Shown: positions 45,926 through 55,595, counted from the first letter of the stretch. The stretch is DNA of 64,000 nucleotides from Limnohabitans parvus II-B4 (GCF_003063455.1 NZ_NESN01000001.1:1-64000), one strand, 5' to 3'. Notes: generated from the sequence alone by a model not told the origin. Made by a program: numbers and translations.

Positions 45926-47995
45926 ATGGCTTTATCGGGACGAATTGGATATCGCTCAACTCCGAATTCTGAGCTATCGAGCCAGAGCATTGACCTTGGC
46001 AATTGGCCTATGGTGGATGAGAACAGCTTGTCAGCTGCTCGCAAAACTAAATTTTTAGCCCGAAAAAAAGCCATTGAGCTGTATCTCAAGGGTGCTACCG
46101 ATGCAGTTTTGCAGAAGAAAACGGGTGAAAAACGATCCAATATCTACCGAATCATCACAAACCGATGCCTTCAAAGGCACTCAGATGGGGATATTTTTGG
46201 TTGGCGAGGAGCACTTCCACATTTCCGTGTGACCGCTTACGAGCGTCAAACTGCACCTGTTGTTCACGAAAATGGGGCTGGAGCAACCGGCGCGTTGAAG
46301 TGGCTACTTGAACGTCCACAGTTCAAAGATTTGAAAGATCGTTTTCACAAACGAATCCTCAATAACGCCGATTCTCTTGCACACCCTAAAATCAATGTTC
46401 AAACGATCTTTCGATGGTTCATTGACGAGCTAAGAAAAGCTGGCTTGGAAGATCAGAAAGCCTGGCCATTCAATTCAGAGTCGCTCGGCTATGAGTCAGT
46501 TCGTCTGTACATTAAGAAGGTTTTGGCAGAGCATCCTTTTTTAGCCATGTCAAAAATGGGGGGGCCTGACGCAATTGCAAAAGCCAAAGCCTCCGATGGA
46601 ACCCGACGACCTGATTTCAAGCTGTTTGATCGGGTCGAGTGTGATGCCCACAAATTGGACTGCCGAATGGTGGTCATGGTGCCGTCTCCTCACGGCGGTT
46701 ATGAACCCAGAAAAATCCGCCGCATCTGGATCATCGTGATCATTGACGTCAGATCCCGTGCAGTTCTGGGGTATCACATCAGCTTGCGACGCGAATGCAG
46801 TGCGCTCGACGTTCTGATCACCATCAAAAATGCTTTATCCAAGTGGGCCCCAAGAACCTTGACGTTTTGTGAGGATGGGTACGCAGAAGGCGCGGCCTTG
46901 CCATCCGCACACTCTGAAGTCTATTTGTCAGCTTGCTGGAATGAGTTCAGCGTTGATGGCGCATTGGCCAACGTTTGCCCCAGAGTCGAGGAGCCATTGC
47001 TGCATATTGTTGGCGCCAAGGTCATCAAACCCCAAGACCCTACGTCTTACAGTTCAAGGCGCAGCAAAGATGATCGGCCATTCATTGAGTCGTTTTTCAG
47101 GGTTTTGGCCTCTGGCACCATGCACCGACTCTCTCCGAGCACAGGCAGCAGTCACGAAGATAAGAAAGGACGAGATCCAGAAAAAATTGCTGCGGAGGTC
47201 CAGTTCCAACTTGACTATGCTGAGGAGTTGCTGGATGTCACCATCGCGAACTACAACGCCACGCCACATACAGGTCTGGGCTATCGCAGTCCTCTAGCTC
47301 AAATGGACTTCTTGTCTTCCAAAACAAAAAATCGCATTCGTCACGCTGACCCAGAGCTCGTTAAAAGAATGGCGGGAAGCAGAAAGGTCTGCACATTGCT
47401 TGGCGGCGAATACACGGGCAAAAGACCGTATTTCAACTTTGAGAACGCCAAATACACCTCCGAGTGGCTGGTTCAACGTCCGGATCTTCTCGGTAAAAAA
47501 CTATGGCTTCAACTGGATGACGAAACAGACGCACGCTGGGCCACAGTCTCCGATTCAAATGGTCTGATCTACGGAACCGTCCATGTTCAACCGCCGTGGC
47601 ACCGATCACCCCACACCCTTTACATGCGGCAAGCCATTCGGGCACTTGCGACAAAGCGATTGTTATTTCTGACCGGCAATAGGGATCCCGTCCAGGCGTT
47701 AATTGAATACGCTGAGATACATGCCAATAAAAAGCTACCTGTTCATCCGGCCTATCTGCAGGCGCGACGAATCATGATGACAAGCACTCAAGCGCTGGAT
47801 GAAATGAAAGAGCCGAACTTTTCGGTGCCAGACGTCATGGGTGAAATCAACCGTCAGGCCATGCCCGAAGAGCTGACCAAGGTCTCCGGAGCATCCAAGA
47901 AAACGAAGGGCACCTCACCGCCACCTGAGCCGAAACCCAAATCTGCAAGCCAGAGCGCTCCACTTCCCAAGATGCGCATGGCAAAGACCTGGTGA
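45926..47995 (+). CDS. tniA: TnsB/TniA-like DDE transposase
   Basis: A 689-residue rve-fold transposase of the Mu/Tn7/Tn5053 type. N-terminal helix-turn-helix segments (AIELYLKGATDAVLQKKTG) precede the catalytic core, with acidic candidates D240 in VECDAHKLD and E388 in FIESFFR. The middle aspartate could be D317 or D344, and the spacing of the core is larger than usual. SPLAQMDFL is near the end of the core, and a Pro/Lys-rich tail may contact the ATPase. It has an excellent AGGAGG site. The stop overlaps the ATPase start as TGATG. No TnsA-like endonuclease gene is seen next to it. Confidence 0.9.
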   Translation: MALSGRIGYRSTPNSELSSQSIDLGNWPMVDENSLSAARKTKFLARKKAIELYLKGATDAVLQKKTGEKRSNIYRIITNRCLQRHSDGDIFGWRGALPHFRVTAYERQTAPVVHENGAGATGALKWLLERPQFKDLKDRFHKRILNNADSLAHPKINVQTIFRWFIDELRKAGLEDQKAWPFNSESLGYESVRLYIKKVLAEHPFLAMSKMGGPDAIAKAKASDGTRRPDFKLFDRVECDAHKLDCRMVVMVPSPHGGYEPRKIRRIWIIVIIDVRSRAVLGYHISLRRECSALDVLITIKNALSKWAPRTLTFCEDGYAEGAALPSAHSEVYLSACWNEFSVDGALANVCPRVEEPLLHIVGAKVIKPQDPTSYSSRRSKDDRPFIESFFRVLASGTMHRLSPSTGSSHEDKKGRDPEKIAAEVQFQLDYAEELLDVTIANYNATPHTGLGYRSPLAQMDFLSSKTKNRIRHADPELVKRMAGSRKVCTLLGGEYTGKRPYFNFENAKYTSEWLVQRPDLLGKKLWLQLDDETDARWATVSDSNGLIYGTVHVQPPWHRSPHTLYMRQAIRALATKRLLFLTGNRDPVQALIEYAEIHANKKLPVHPAYLQARRIMMTSTQALDEMKEPNFSVPDVMGEINRQAMPEELTKVSGASKKTKGTSPPPEPKPKSASQSAPLPKMRMAKTW

Positions 47996-49008
47996 TGGAA
48001 AACTCAGACTTTCAGCTCGTTCCAGAGCACATCCCCAAAGACCATCCCCTGGTCACGAGAGATTACTCGTTGTTCACCCCCGCCATTGAAAAAATGGTGA
48101 GCACCATCGGACGATGGCTGGACGATCAATTTGATGGTGCCACCATTTATGGGGCCTCTCGACTGGGTAAATCTAGCGCTGTGGATAACTGGCTCGAAGG
48201 CTTGCTTGCTGCCAGGTATGGAGGATTCATACCGATGGTGATCTGGAGTCATACCGAATCGGGCGGTGCCAGCGCATCCGGGCGGTTTTATGCAAATTTG
48301 CTGGAAGCAGCCAAGCATCGGTTGGCCAGATCAACCCGTAGCCCAACGGAACGCTTGGGAATGCTCGTGGACCGTTTTGAACAATTGTCAGCACAGGCGG
48401 GCGGACGTTTTGTTGTACTTGTGATTGACGAAGCACAAGGCATGACGATGCGCGAGTGGTTGTGGCTTGTCGAGCTGCACAGCATGCTGGAGAAAAAGAG
48501 GATTCGGTTGTGTGTGATTTCCATCGCTTCTGTTCAATTTCGGGATGACCCGATCAATCTCGCCATGGCTGGCGGTGCACATGTCGCTGCGAGGTTCTTG
48601 CTTACCGCTGCCAGGTTTCATGGCATTTGCGATGAGGCGCAATTGGGGTACGTGATGTCCGGGTATGACGAAGGCTCTGAATGGCCTGTTGGATCGGGCA
48701 TTTCTTTTACTGCCAGCATCATCCCTGAGCTTTGGAGCAATGGATTTCGCCTTGCCAGTTATGCGGCACCACTTTGGGAAGAGTTCATCAACCAATTGCC
48801 GCATCGCTATGACGGGCCGCATGAAATTCCAATGAAAACCATCTCTGTGGTGTGCAGACGGATTCTCCTTTTGCTGGCGTCTGGACGAGCGGTGTCTGAT
48901 GTGCTGTCAAAAAAATCCATCAGTGAAATCGTCGAGCATTCTGGCCATGGTGCCCTGATGGCGATTATTTCAGCGGGGGCACCAAGGGGACGAACACCAA
49001 AGGGGTAA
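47995..49008 (+). CDS. tniB: TnsC/TniB-like AAA+ ATPase of the transposition module
   Basis: A 337-residue ATPase. Walker A is GASRLGKSS (about residues 53-61) and Walker B is VLVIDEAQG (about residues 141-147). The sensor region has LCVISIASVQF. TnsC/TniB proteins use ATP to bridge the transposase and target selector. It starts at the ATG overlapping the transposase stop; a GTG three bases upstream is less likely. It is followed by tniQ after 4 bases. Length is between TniB (about 300) and TnsC (about 550). Confidence 0.9.
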   Translation: MENSDFQLVPEHIPKDHPLVTRDYSLFTPAIEKMVSTIGRWLDDQFDGATIYGASRLGKSSAVDNWLEGLLAARYGGFIPMVIWSHTESGGASASGRFYANLLEAAKHRLARSTRSPTERLGMLVDRFEQLSAQAGGRFVVLVIDEAQGMTMREWLWLVELHSMLEKKRIRLCVISIASVQFRDDPINLAMAGGAHVAARFLLTAARFHGICDEAQLGYVMSGYDEGSEWPVGSGISFTASIIPELWSNGFRLASYAAPLWEEFINQLPHRYDGPHEIPMKTISVVCRRILLLLASGRAVSDVLSKKSISEIVEHSGHGALMAIISAGAPRGRTPKG

Positions 49009-49012
49009 GCGC

Positions 49013-50866
49013 ATGACAACTCTGACATGGAAGCCAGGCACGCTGTTGCCCTACACGTCACTTTGGCTGACATTGAGAAAACTGGCCCACTTGAACAAAC
49101 TCAGAATTTCTGACTTTCCACTGAGTGAAGATTTTTCACCCAGGGCGAAACGTGCGCAGAGTCAAAGCCGTTCGGTTCAAAATGTTGATCTTCGAGTTTT
49201 GGCTCGATTGATGGGTGAGCCAGTTCAATTGTTTTCATTTTGTGATCATCGATTCATTCCATACTGCTGGCAATTCTTGTTCACACCCCAAAACGGCTAC
49301 TGCCCAAAGTGCTTGGAGTTGGGATATCACACCAGGCTCTTTTCACTGAAATTGCTTACTCAGTGCCCGATCCACGAGGAGCCTCTGCACGTCGAATGTT
49401 CGTGCATGAAGAACGATGGAGAGCGTGTTGATGCCATGTCTCTTGCCTATCCAAATACTTGCCAATGTTCAAGCCTGAAGTATTTCGATCCAGCGCGCTT
49501 GCACGGAAACGATCATCGTTTGATCGACACCGAAAAACTCAAGCCGCTTGCCGATTGGTTGACATCGTTGAGCGCCATTTATGTGGCCTCGTACATGAAC
49601 AGAAAATTTGATGCTTTGCACGAGGAAGAATGGCTCATTCGACTCAAAGAATTGTGTGAAATCCAAGCTATCGCATATCCGAATGCATTGATCAAATATG
49701 AAACACCTAATTACCGTTACGCCTACAGAACTAAGAGTATTGAATTTCGAGAGCTACCAAATAAACCTCGGCTGGGAGTCGAGCAGGGTGGTCACACTGA
49801 TTTTTGGAGAATGAGTTTTGTACCAACAGATGTCTACAAATCTGTAGCGCGGTATTTGCGTCGGCACGTGGTTCCGCGATCTGATTATTGGGTGTGGCAA
49901 TTCAGAAAGTGCATAACGCCAGAGGCGATTGCGGCACTGCTGCGATCCAACCGGCAAGCCCGTCTTGCATTCATAGAGCTGATTTGGGCCAGAACCGTTG
50001 AGCCGACGGTGGACATAAGGCGCTGGGATGAGCGTAATAAATTCCCCCCAGAAGTAGGGTGGTACAGATGCAAATTTTCAGAGTTCTTGGGCGAGGCGTC
50101 CGTTGGATTTGAGCAGTACCTTCAGAGGGCGTCAAAAGCAGAGAATTCATTATGGGTCCGAAGTCACGTCTTTGGCCTTTACTGCCTGGCAGTTTGGAAA
50201 GAAGCAGAGCGATTTGTTGAATACAAGATCAAACAGGGACGATGCACTTGGTCAACCGATGAAATTCGTCAGTTAAACCTTTTCCAGATCACAGTGACCC
50301 GGCCTACTGCACGAAGTCTGGAATTCACAAGCTTTGTGGATGAACCCTTGGCGCTGACACGAAAAATCGGACGAAGCAAATCACAAAGAGTTTTGGATCA
50401 TGACAACCTTGCCCAAGCGATGAAAGAAAAGTGTGGGTCAGGTCTTTGTTTGACTTGGTCCGAGCGTGATGGTTGGCACACAGCGCCAAGTGTTGAACTC
50501 TGTGATGGTTGGAAAATCCACCATGTGTCCATCGCTCCCAGACGACGAATCAAATCAATCCTGGTCTACTCAGGAGGGTACTTTTACCTACGGTTGGTTG
50601 ACTACAAAATTCAAGTCTTTTCAGTCCGCACGTGCGACCTGTTCGGTTTTATGCGCCTGCAATTTGCTCAATTTTGCAAGATGAACAACCTCTCGCTCTC
50701 CAACGATGAGCATAATTTTGCTCACCCTTTGAAGGCTATTTCGAGTCCGGTATGTAGGAGTTTTGATCAATATAAATATTTATGTGAACGTGAAATTGAT
50801 CGGCATGGATTTTGCGCATCAGATCGTCGTATCGAAGCCTTTCGGTTGAACGGGTTGGTCTCATAG
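49013..50866 (+). CDS. tniQ: TniQ/TnsD-like target-site protein
   Basis: A 617-residue TniQ-family protein. The N-terminal TniQ domain has a Cys/His cluster at about residues 97-135 (YCPKCLELGYHTRLF, LTQCPIHEEPLHVECSC), which fits the zinc fingers of TniQ/TnsD. Large TniQ proteins of this size (TnsD type) choose an attachment site in the chromosome by sequence; shorter TniQ types do not. The C-terminal half is long and has no motif I recognise, plausibly the DNA-reading part. It is the last gene of the module and a short hairpin (CGAAAT/ATTTCG) follows its stop. Confidence 0.88.
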   Translation: MTTLTWKPGTLLPYTSLWLTLRKLAHLNKLRISDFPLSEDFSPRAKRAQSQSRSVQNVDLRVLARLMGEPVQLFSFCDHRFIPYCWQFLFTPQNGYCPKCLELGYHTRLFSLKLLTQCPIHEEPLHVECSCMKNDGERVDAMSLAYPNTCQCSSLKYFDPARLHGNDHRLIDTEKLKPLADWLTSLSAIYVASYMNRKFDALHEEEWLIRLKELCEIQAIAYPNALIKYETPNYRYAYRTKSIEFRELPNKPRLGVEQGGHTDFWRMSFVPTDVYKSVARYLRRHVVPRSDYWVWQFRKCITPEAIAALLRSNRQARLAFIELIWARTVEPTVDIRRWDERNKFPPEVGWYRCKFSEFLGEASVGFEQYLQRASKAENSLWVRSHVFGLYCLAVWKEAERFVEYKIKQGRCTWSTDEIRQLNLFQITVTRPTARSLEFTSFVDEPLALTRKIGRSKSQRVLDHDNLAQAMKEKCGSGLCLTWSERDGWHTAPSVELCDGWKIHHVSIAPRRRIKSILVYSGGYFYLRLVDYKIQVFSVRTCDLFGFMRLQFAQFCKMNNLSLSNDEHNFAHPLKAISSPVCRSFDQYKYLCEREIDRHGFCASDRRIEAFRLNGLVS

Positions 50867-51504
50867 CGAAATGATTTCGTTGAAATATGGCCAATTCAGA
50901 CCCGGTCACCTATCACTGCCTTGAGGGTGAGGTAGAGGCCATAAGCGGACGATAAGAATATTGCATCAACCTGAGCTTCAGGCTGATTGCAGGCGTTTGT
51001 GCAACCTGGTCGGACCAACCTCCATCGACCCAAAGTGGTCATTACTTGCAGTTATTGTGCAATTTCCAATTTTCCTCGTGCCACATCGCTTTTGCAAAGT
51101 CGGGCACCCTACACAGCTCAACTTCTGCTGGACCAATGCTTACAGCCTGTTTTGCGGGTGTCTCAGGACGTAAGTCACTTACCCTCTCAGGCGCTGTGCT
51201 TTAGATCCGTTGGGAAATAGTGAACACAGCTGCGAAAAAAACCAGCACGATTGCTACTCGCGACATGGACATCTTGGGAATTTGATTGGGAGGTATTTCA
51301 CAAACACCACCGGGACAAAGTTGCGCTTTCTCCTTGTTCCACAGGTTGTGACCCTGCTGTCCCTTGGTATGCGATAGGATGTCAGCTACATCGCCTGCCA
51401 AATTTGCTGAGGCATTTTTTACTTAAAGACTAAGAGTAAATGCATCACACTCTCGTTGGTACCGACCAACATTTTGTTTATTGCATGTGTCGAAAGGCTT
51501 GCAG
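50867..51504. other. Non-coding stretch with one possible gene remnant
   Basis: No convincing gene is seen. A minus-strand frame at 51201-51401, starting only at TTG, reads GVCEIPPNQIPKMSMSRVAIV and ends in a hydrophobic helix, which could be a decayed small membrane protein. A CCTGAGCTTCAGG palindrome occurs near 50970. Confidence 0.4.
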
Positions 51505-52566
51505 ATGAGCAGCCTGCACCGTTCAGCGCTTGCGGCCTTAGGAGCGGCCTTTTTGTTTGGAGCCAGTACGCCCTTCGCCAAACAACTTCTGGGAGATGGG
51601 CCAAACTCATCCATTCCCTTTATGTTAGCGGGCTTACTTTATTTGGGCAGCGGCTTGGGTTTGGCGATGATCCGGCTGATTCGTGATCGAGGCTGGAAGT
51701 CTTCGGGCATTGCGCGCCAAGAGTGGCCCTGGTTGTTCGGCGCGATTGCTTTTGGTGGGATTCTGGGGCCACTGCTTTTGATGGTGGGGCTTTCGCACAC
51801 AAGCGCTTCCACGGCTTCACTTTTCTTGAATCTGGAATCCGTGCTGACAGCCGCTTTGGCTTGGCTGGTGTTCAAAGAAAGCACCGATCGCCGAATCGTT
51901 TTGGGTATGGCGCTGATTGTCTTGGGTGGAGCCGTATTGGCATGGCCCAGTGGGGAAACCATAGCTTCTGGCATCGGACCGCTTGCATTGGCCGGAGCTT
52001 GCCTTGCTTGGGCCATTGACAATAACTTAACGCGCAAAGTTTCAGCCTCAGATGCCTTGTTCATAGCGGGGAGCAAAGGCTTGGTCGCGGGATGCGTCAA
52101 TACGGTGCTGGGGTTAGCGCTCGGTGCAAGTTGGCCCGCTTTGCCGATGCTCTCGTCGGCGTTGCTGATTGGATTCTTCGGATATGGCCTGAGCTTGGTG
52201 TTGTTTGTGCTGGCACTTCGCGAACTGGGTACTGCGAGAACCGGTGCTTATTTTTCAACAGCACCATTTGTAGGCGCTACCATCGCGATTGCTGTTTTTG
52301 GTGAAGCCACCAGCATGGCCTTTTGGATGGCAATGGGTTTGATGTCGGTTGGTGTTTGGTTGCATCTGACCGAACGTCATGCGCATGAACATACCCACGT
52401 AGAACTTTTTCATGGGCACGCTCACCGTCATGACGAACACCACCTTCATGTTCATGACTTTGAATGGGATGGTGTTGAGCCTCATTCACATGCTCACAAG
52501 CATGCAAAAATCAAACACGAGCATGCTCATTTCCCGGACGTTCACCATCCACATTCGCATTCATGA
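51505..52566 (+). CDS. EamA/DMT-family transporter with a histidine-rich C-terminal tail
   Basis: A 353-residue inner-membrane protein with ten hydrophobic helices in two EamA repeats. The first begins ALAALGAAFLFGASTPFAK; the second includes LRELGTARTGAYFSTAPFVGATIAI. The last 60 residues are hydrophilic and contain more than 20 histidines (HAHEHTHVELFHGHAHRHDE and HSHAHKHAKIKHEHAH), a pattern seen in metal-handling transporters such as cation-diffusion and nickel/zinc proteins. A metal efflux or sensing function is inferred from the tail. It is likely cargo of the preceding mobile module. The ATG at 51505 is used; an in-frame TTG lies 24 bases upstream. Confidence 0.85.
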   Translation: MSSLHRSALAALGAAFLFGASTPFAKQLLGDGPNSSIPFMLAGLLYLGSGLGLAMIRLIRDRGWKSSGIARQEWPWLFGAIAFGGILGPLLLMVGLSHTSASTASLFLNLESVLTAALAWLVFKESTDRRIVLGMALIVLGGAVLAWPSGETIASGIGPLALAGACLAWAIDNNLTRKVSASDALFIAGSKGLVAGCVNTVLGLALGASWPALPMLSSALLIGFFGYGLSLVLFVLALRELGTARTGAYFSTAPFVGATIAIAVFGEATSMAFWMAMGLMSVGVWLHLTERHAHEHTHVELFHGHAHRHDEHHLHVHDFEWDGVEPHSHAHKHAKIKHEHAHFPDVHHPHSHS

Positions 52567-52658
52567 CACCAAACCAAGCGTGTTGAGTGTTTGCGCCATG
52601 AACGTCACTGCCACTCCCACCGCCAATGACAACCAGTCATGGCGGGGGCCCCAGAACA

Positions 52659-52943
52659 TCAAAGCAAAGTGATGTCTTTGATCAAACGGGAACGCAGTGC
52701 GCGCCGTTTGAGTTGATCAACTGAGTCATCTGTCCACCAATGTGAAGAGTTGCCCCAGATCCAATCGGTACCCGTAATCCCTAGTAACTGAACTTCTCCC
52801 TTCGTACCTGAAATTGTTCGATCAAAGGTCTTGCCTCCAACATTGAAGGTGATTTGATGAGTCCCCTCTTTTAATCGCAGGCGAATCATGGAGTTTGGAA
52901 CAGTCTCCATCGCTGCGCCACCATCTGCGTATTCCAGAACCTA
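52659..52943 (-). pseudogene. Truncated DUF2846-like lipoprotein fragment next to the IS21 element
   Basis: A minus-strand frame of about 95 codons. It is open through VLEYADGGAAMETVPNSM and continues IRLRLKEGTHQITFNVGGK to GNSSHWWTDDSVDQLKR before the stop. The D-G, then L-x-L-x-E-G-x-H-x-I pattern resembles DUF2846/PEGA-like surface domains. The frame has no start before the IS21 end at 52944, so the 5' part was lost by the insertion or a deletion. No matching N-terminus was found on the other side of the IS. Confidence 0.6.
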
Positions 52944-53087
52944 TTGACCATCCGCTCCAATCCCTCGTGACCATCACTTCCAGTCAAAGCTGACCACTCA
53001 GTCCAGCAAGTTGACCAAAGAAAAAAGTATGGCGATTTGACCAGGATAGTAGTCAGACTGACATGGTCAATCTGACTACTCAGACTA

Positions 53088-53840
53088 TCAGCTGGATTGC
53101 ATTTTTTTTCGAGCCATTGTTTTTCGCATGGACTCCCCCTTCAGGGATAACCGATGCGATTGATGCACCACGCGATCCAATATCGCATCAGCCAGCGTGG
53201 GATCAGGAAAAAACCCATGCCATTGATCGGTTGGGTACTGCGTTGTGATGAGCAATGAGCCTGTGCGCATTCGACGATCAATCACATCAAGCAAGAACTG
53301 CGACGCATGTTGATTCATCTCACCCAAACCCAGATCGTCAAGTATCAACAAACTTGGTTTGCTCAATGACAGCTTCAGAGCGGGCAATGAGCCATCAAGC
53401 AATGACTCTGTGATTGATCCGTAAAGATCACTGGCGCGATAGAAAAGGACTGGCATTTTCAGCCTGCACGCCTGCTGGCCAAATGCACACGCAAGCCACG
53501 TCTTACCAACACCCGTAGCGCCTTGGATGATCAAATTTTGCTGACGCCTTATCCAATCACAGCTTGCCAAAGATGCCAACTGTGCCTTGTCTAGTCCACG
53601 GTTTACCTTGTATTCCACATCCTCAAATGAAGCCAATTCAGGCATCCCTGCGCCTCGGATCAAACGCTTCAACTTTCGGGCCTCACGCTCGGATGCCTCG
53701 TGATCAACAAGCATTGCAAAGCGATCATCAAAACTGACATCATGCAATTTGGGTTGCTGAAGCTGCATGTCGTAAGCATCGGCCATTGGAACGAGCTTGA
53801 GCTCTCGAAGGCGAGTGATGGTTTGTTGCGTGCTGCTCAT
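53088..53840 (-). CDS. istB: IS21 helper ATPase IstB
   Basis: A 250-residue DnaA-like AAA+ ATPase that partners the IstA transposase. Walker A is GATGVGKTWLACAFG and Walker B LLILDDLGLGEM. The N-terminal helical region (ITRLRELKLVPMADAYDMQL) is the IstB type. The stop is followed by the right end of the element. The start ATG overlaps the istA stop (GTGA/ATG region) by four bases. Confidence 0.95.
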   Translation of the reverse strand: MSSTQQTITRLRELKLVPMADAYDMQLQQPKLHDVSFDDRFAMLVDHEASEREARKLKRLIRGAGMPELASFEDVEYKVNRGLDKAQLASLASCDWIRRQQNLIIQGATGVGKTWLACAFGQQACRLKMPVLFYRASDLYGSITESLLDGSLPALKLSLSKPSLLILDDLGLGEMNQHASQFLLDVIDRRMRTGSLLITTQYPTDQWHGFFPDPTLADAILDRVVHQSHRLSLKGESMRKTMARKKMQSS

Positions 53841-55375
53841 GCTGATTCTCCAAAATAACTAGGACCACGCAATTCACCAATGACTTTGACTTTTGGTGCT
53901 TGAGTGATAGAAAAACGTTTGTCTGCATCCTCTTTGAGGATGGATGTGATGCTGCGAAGTGAGGTGATATTCAATGGCATCGCGTAGGCGCAGACCTCTT
54001 CAAATCGGGCCTCACCGTAGTCCCTTGCGAGGTCACGCATTCGTCGTGCAGCTTTGACGCCGTTTGTGATGTCGCTTCGGTTTTCAAGTTGATGCCGAAT
54101 CATCAACTCCACATTGCCGCCGACATTCATCGCCCATGCCAACAATGCCCGAGGTTCGGCATCAAGCACTCGGCTGTGAATGACGGGCCGATGCTCTGGT
54201 ATCGTGCTGGCATCTCCTTGTGTCTCAATTAAAGGGTGAAGGGCAACCCTTCGACCTCGGTGGAAGATTTCAATCACAGTGGATGTAAACCTGAGGTCCA
54301 CGCTTTCTCGTGCTAGCGTGTGAGGCACTGAATAGAAGCGTCTTTGATGTTCGACGTGATAGTCATCTTGTACCCTGACGCTATATCGCCAATCACTCAA
54401 TTCAAATGCCGTTCCAGGCAATGGCTTGAGGCTCGCTTTTTCTGTTTCCAGAAAGCGATCCAATCGACAGCCTGGTAGCCGTTTAAATGGATGGCGATTC
54501 ATTTCTTCGGCCTTGATACGGAGTTCTGCATTCAACTCGGCAAGGCTGAAGAAAATGCGATCACGAAGTGAAAACAAAGCCCATCGTTGAGCGATTTGCA
54601 CGCCCACTTCAGCCTTGGCTTTGTGTTTGGGCTTTCGTGCTCCCGTTGGTAGAGGTGCCGTGTCGTAATGGCTGAGGCAATCTCTGTAGGCTGGGTTGAT
54701 CACCGTTCGATCCCGTTCACGCCGCCAAACGGCCGCTTTAAGGTTGTCGCTGACGACCCACTCTGGCACACCACCCAGAGCCTCGAAACAATTGGCGTGA
54801 CATTTCAGCCAGTCTTTGGTGGTCTGACTTGCCGTGGCTTCGATGTACGTGTAGTTTGAGTACCCAAGCACAGCCACAAAGATTTGAGCAAAGGTCGATG
54901 GGCCACCGTTTTGATCTCGGATTTCAACGGTCCGGCCCGCAAAATCCACAAACAGCTTTTCACCTGGTCGGTGCGTGCGTCGCATCACCACATGCTGATT
55001 TTTTGTCCAAGCGCTATAGAGCATGGCAAATTGTGAGTAGCCCACCCCGTCAGGGGTGGTCTCGCGCCACTCTCGCCAAAGACGCTCTAGAGTTGCGTCG
55101 GGTCGCCGCATTTCGGTATGAATCCATTCACAATCTGGATGCGTCTTGAGTTGCGCAACAGACCGATCTTGGGTTCCAAGTGCTGCCCGCCAGGCATCAT
55201 CATCTAACGGCGAAAGCTCTTGCCAACTCAAGCCAGAGGCATCCACTTGCTGTCGAAATTTTCGGATCGTGTCGTGGTGCGTCCCAGTTGTTCTTGAAAT
55301 TGCTCGGTGAGCCAACGTCGGGTCATAAAAGTGCTGGCGTGCAATGTCACGCTGCAAATGAACGGGTAGCCTCAT
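53837..55375 (-). CDS. istA: IS21 transposase IstA
   Basis: A 512-residue transposase. An N-terminal helix-turn-helix (RAISRTTGTHHDTIRKFRQQ) is followed by the rve catalytic core. D is in FVDFAGRTVEI, D in VVSDNLKAAV and E in KAKAEVGVQIAQR. The C-terminal region is the family's beta-barrel type (FELSDWRYSVRVQDDYHVEH). Intact and probably active with IstB. The minus strand reads away from the copper region. Confidence 0.95.
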   Translation of the reverse strand: MRLPVHLQRDIARQHFYDPTLAHRAISRTTGTHHDTIRKFRQQVDASGLSWQELSPLDDDAWRAALGTQDRSVAQLKTHPDCEWIHTEMRRPDATLERLWREWRETTPDGVGYSQFAMLYSAWTKNQHVVMRRTHRPGEKLFVDFAGRTVEIRDQNGGPSTFAQIFVAVLGYSNYTYIEATASQTTKDWLKCHANCFEALGGVPEWVVSDNLKAAVWRRERDRTVINPAYRDCLSHYDTAPLPTGARKPKHKAKAEVGVQIAQRWALFSLRDRIFFSLAELNAELRIKAEEMNRHPFKRLPGCRLDRFLETEKASLKPLPGTAFELSDWRYSVRVQDDYHVEHQRRFYSVPHTLARESVDLRFTSTVIEIFHRGRRVALHPLIETQGDASTIPEHRPVIHSRVLDAEPRALLAWAMNVGGNVELMIRHQLENRSDITNGVKAARRMRDLARDYGEARFEEVCAYAMPLNITSLRSITSILKEDADKRFSITQAPKVKVIGELRGPSYFGESA

Positions 55376-55518
55376 GGACTGCTCCTTTGGTCAAACGAGT
55401 GCAGGAGGCATGCACTCGGGGTGAGTTAACCCACTCCCGCCCACTTGACATGAGGGGATGCTCGACCGATACTCCAACCCACAAGGTACTACTTGATTCG
55501 GCTTCGGTCGGACGCTAG

Positions 55519-55544
55519 GCCCGAGGTGTCCGCCTCGGGCTTTT
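55519..55544 (+). terminator. Hairpin terminator without an upstream gene
   Basis: GCCCGAGG (55519-55526) and CCTCGGGC (55533-55540) pair around TGTCCG and are followed by TTTT. No plus-strand gene precedes it, so it probably belongs to a transcription unit removed when the IS21 element or a larger segment inserted. Confidence 0.6.
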
Positions 55545-55595
55545 GCGTTTCTGGGTGGCTAGATTTAGCGTCGTTCTGGTTTTTCCCTCCTTGTT

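Larger units (their letters stand above)
45774..50866. mobile_element. Tn7/Tn5053-like transposition module (left end, tniA, tniB, tniQ)
   Basis: The span covers the 22-bp repeats and three overlapping transposition genes. The second end is not certain; a weak candidate is at 57058-57080. No resolvase (TniR) or TnsA gene is visible, so the mode (cointegrate or cut-and-paste) is open. Composition is lower in GC than the backbone before 45.7 kb. Confidence 0.75.
52944..55465. mobile_element. IS21-family insertion sequence
   Basis: About 2.52 kb containing istA and istB. Imperfect terminal repeats are TTGACCATCCGCTC at 52944 and its partner (minus strand) TCGAGCATCCCCTC ending at 55465. Several TGACCA-type subterminal repeats lie between 52944 and 53080. 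The exact ends and target duplication could not be fixed. Confidence 0.75.

Noticed and set aside
51201..51401. 66-codon minus-strand frame with a hydrophobic C-terminus
   Set aside because: It starts only at TTG and lacks a ribosome site; it may be a remnant, so it is only mentioned in the intergenic entry.
55480..55545. tRNA gene before the orphan terminator
   Set aside because: No cloverleaf with T-loop (GGTTCRANYCC) or D-loop could be drawn from the sequence.
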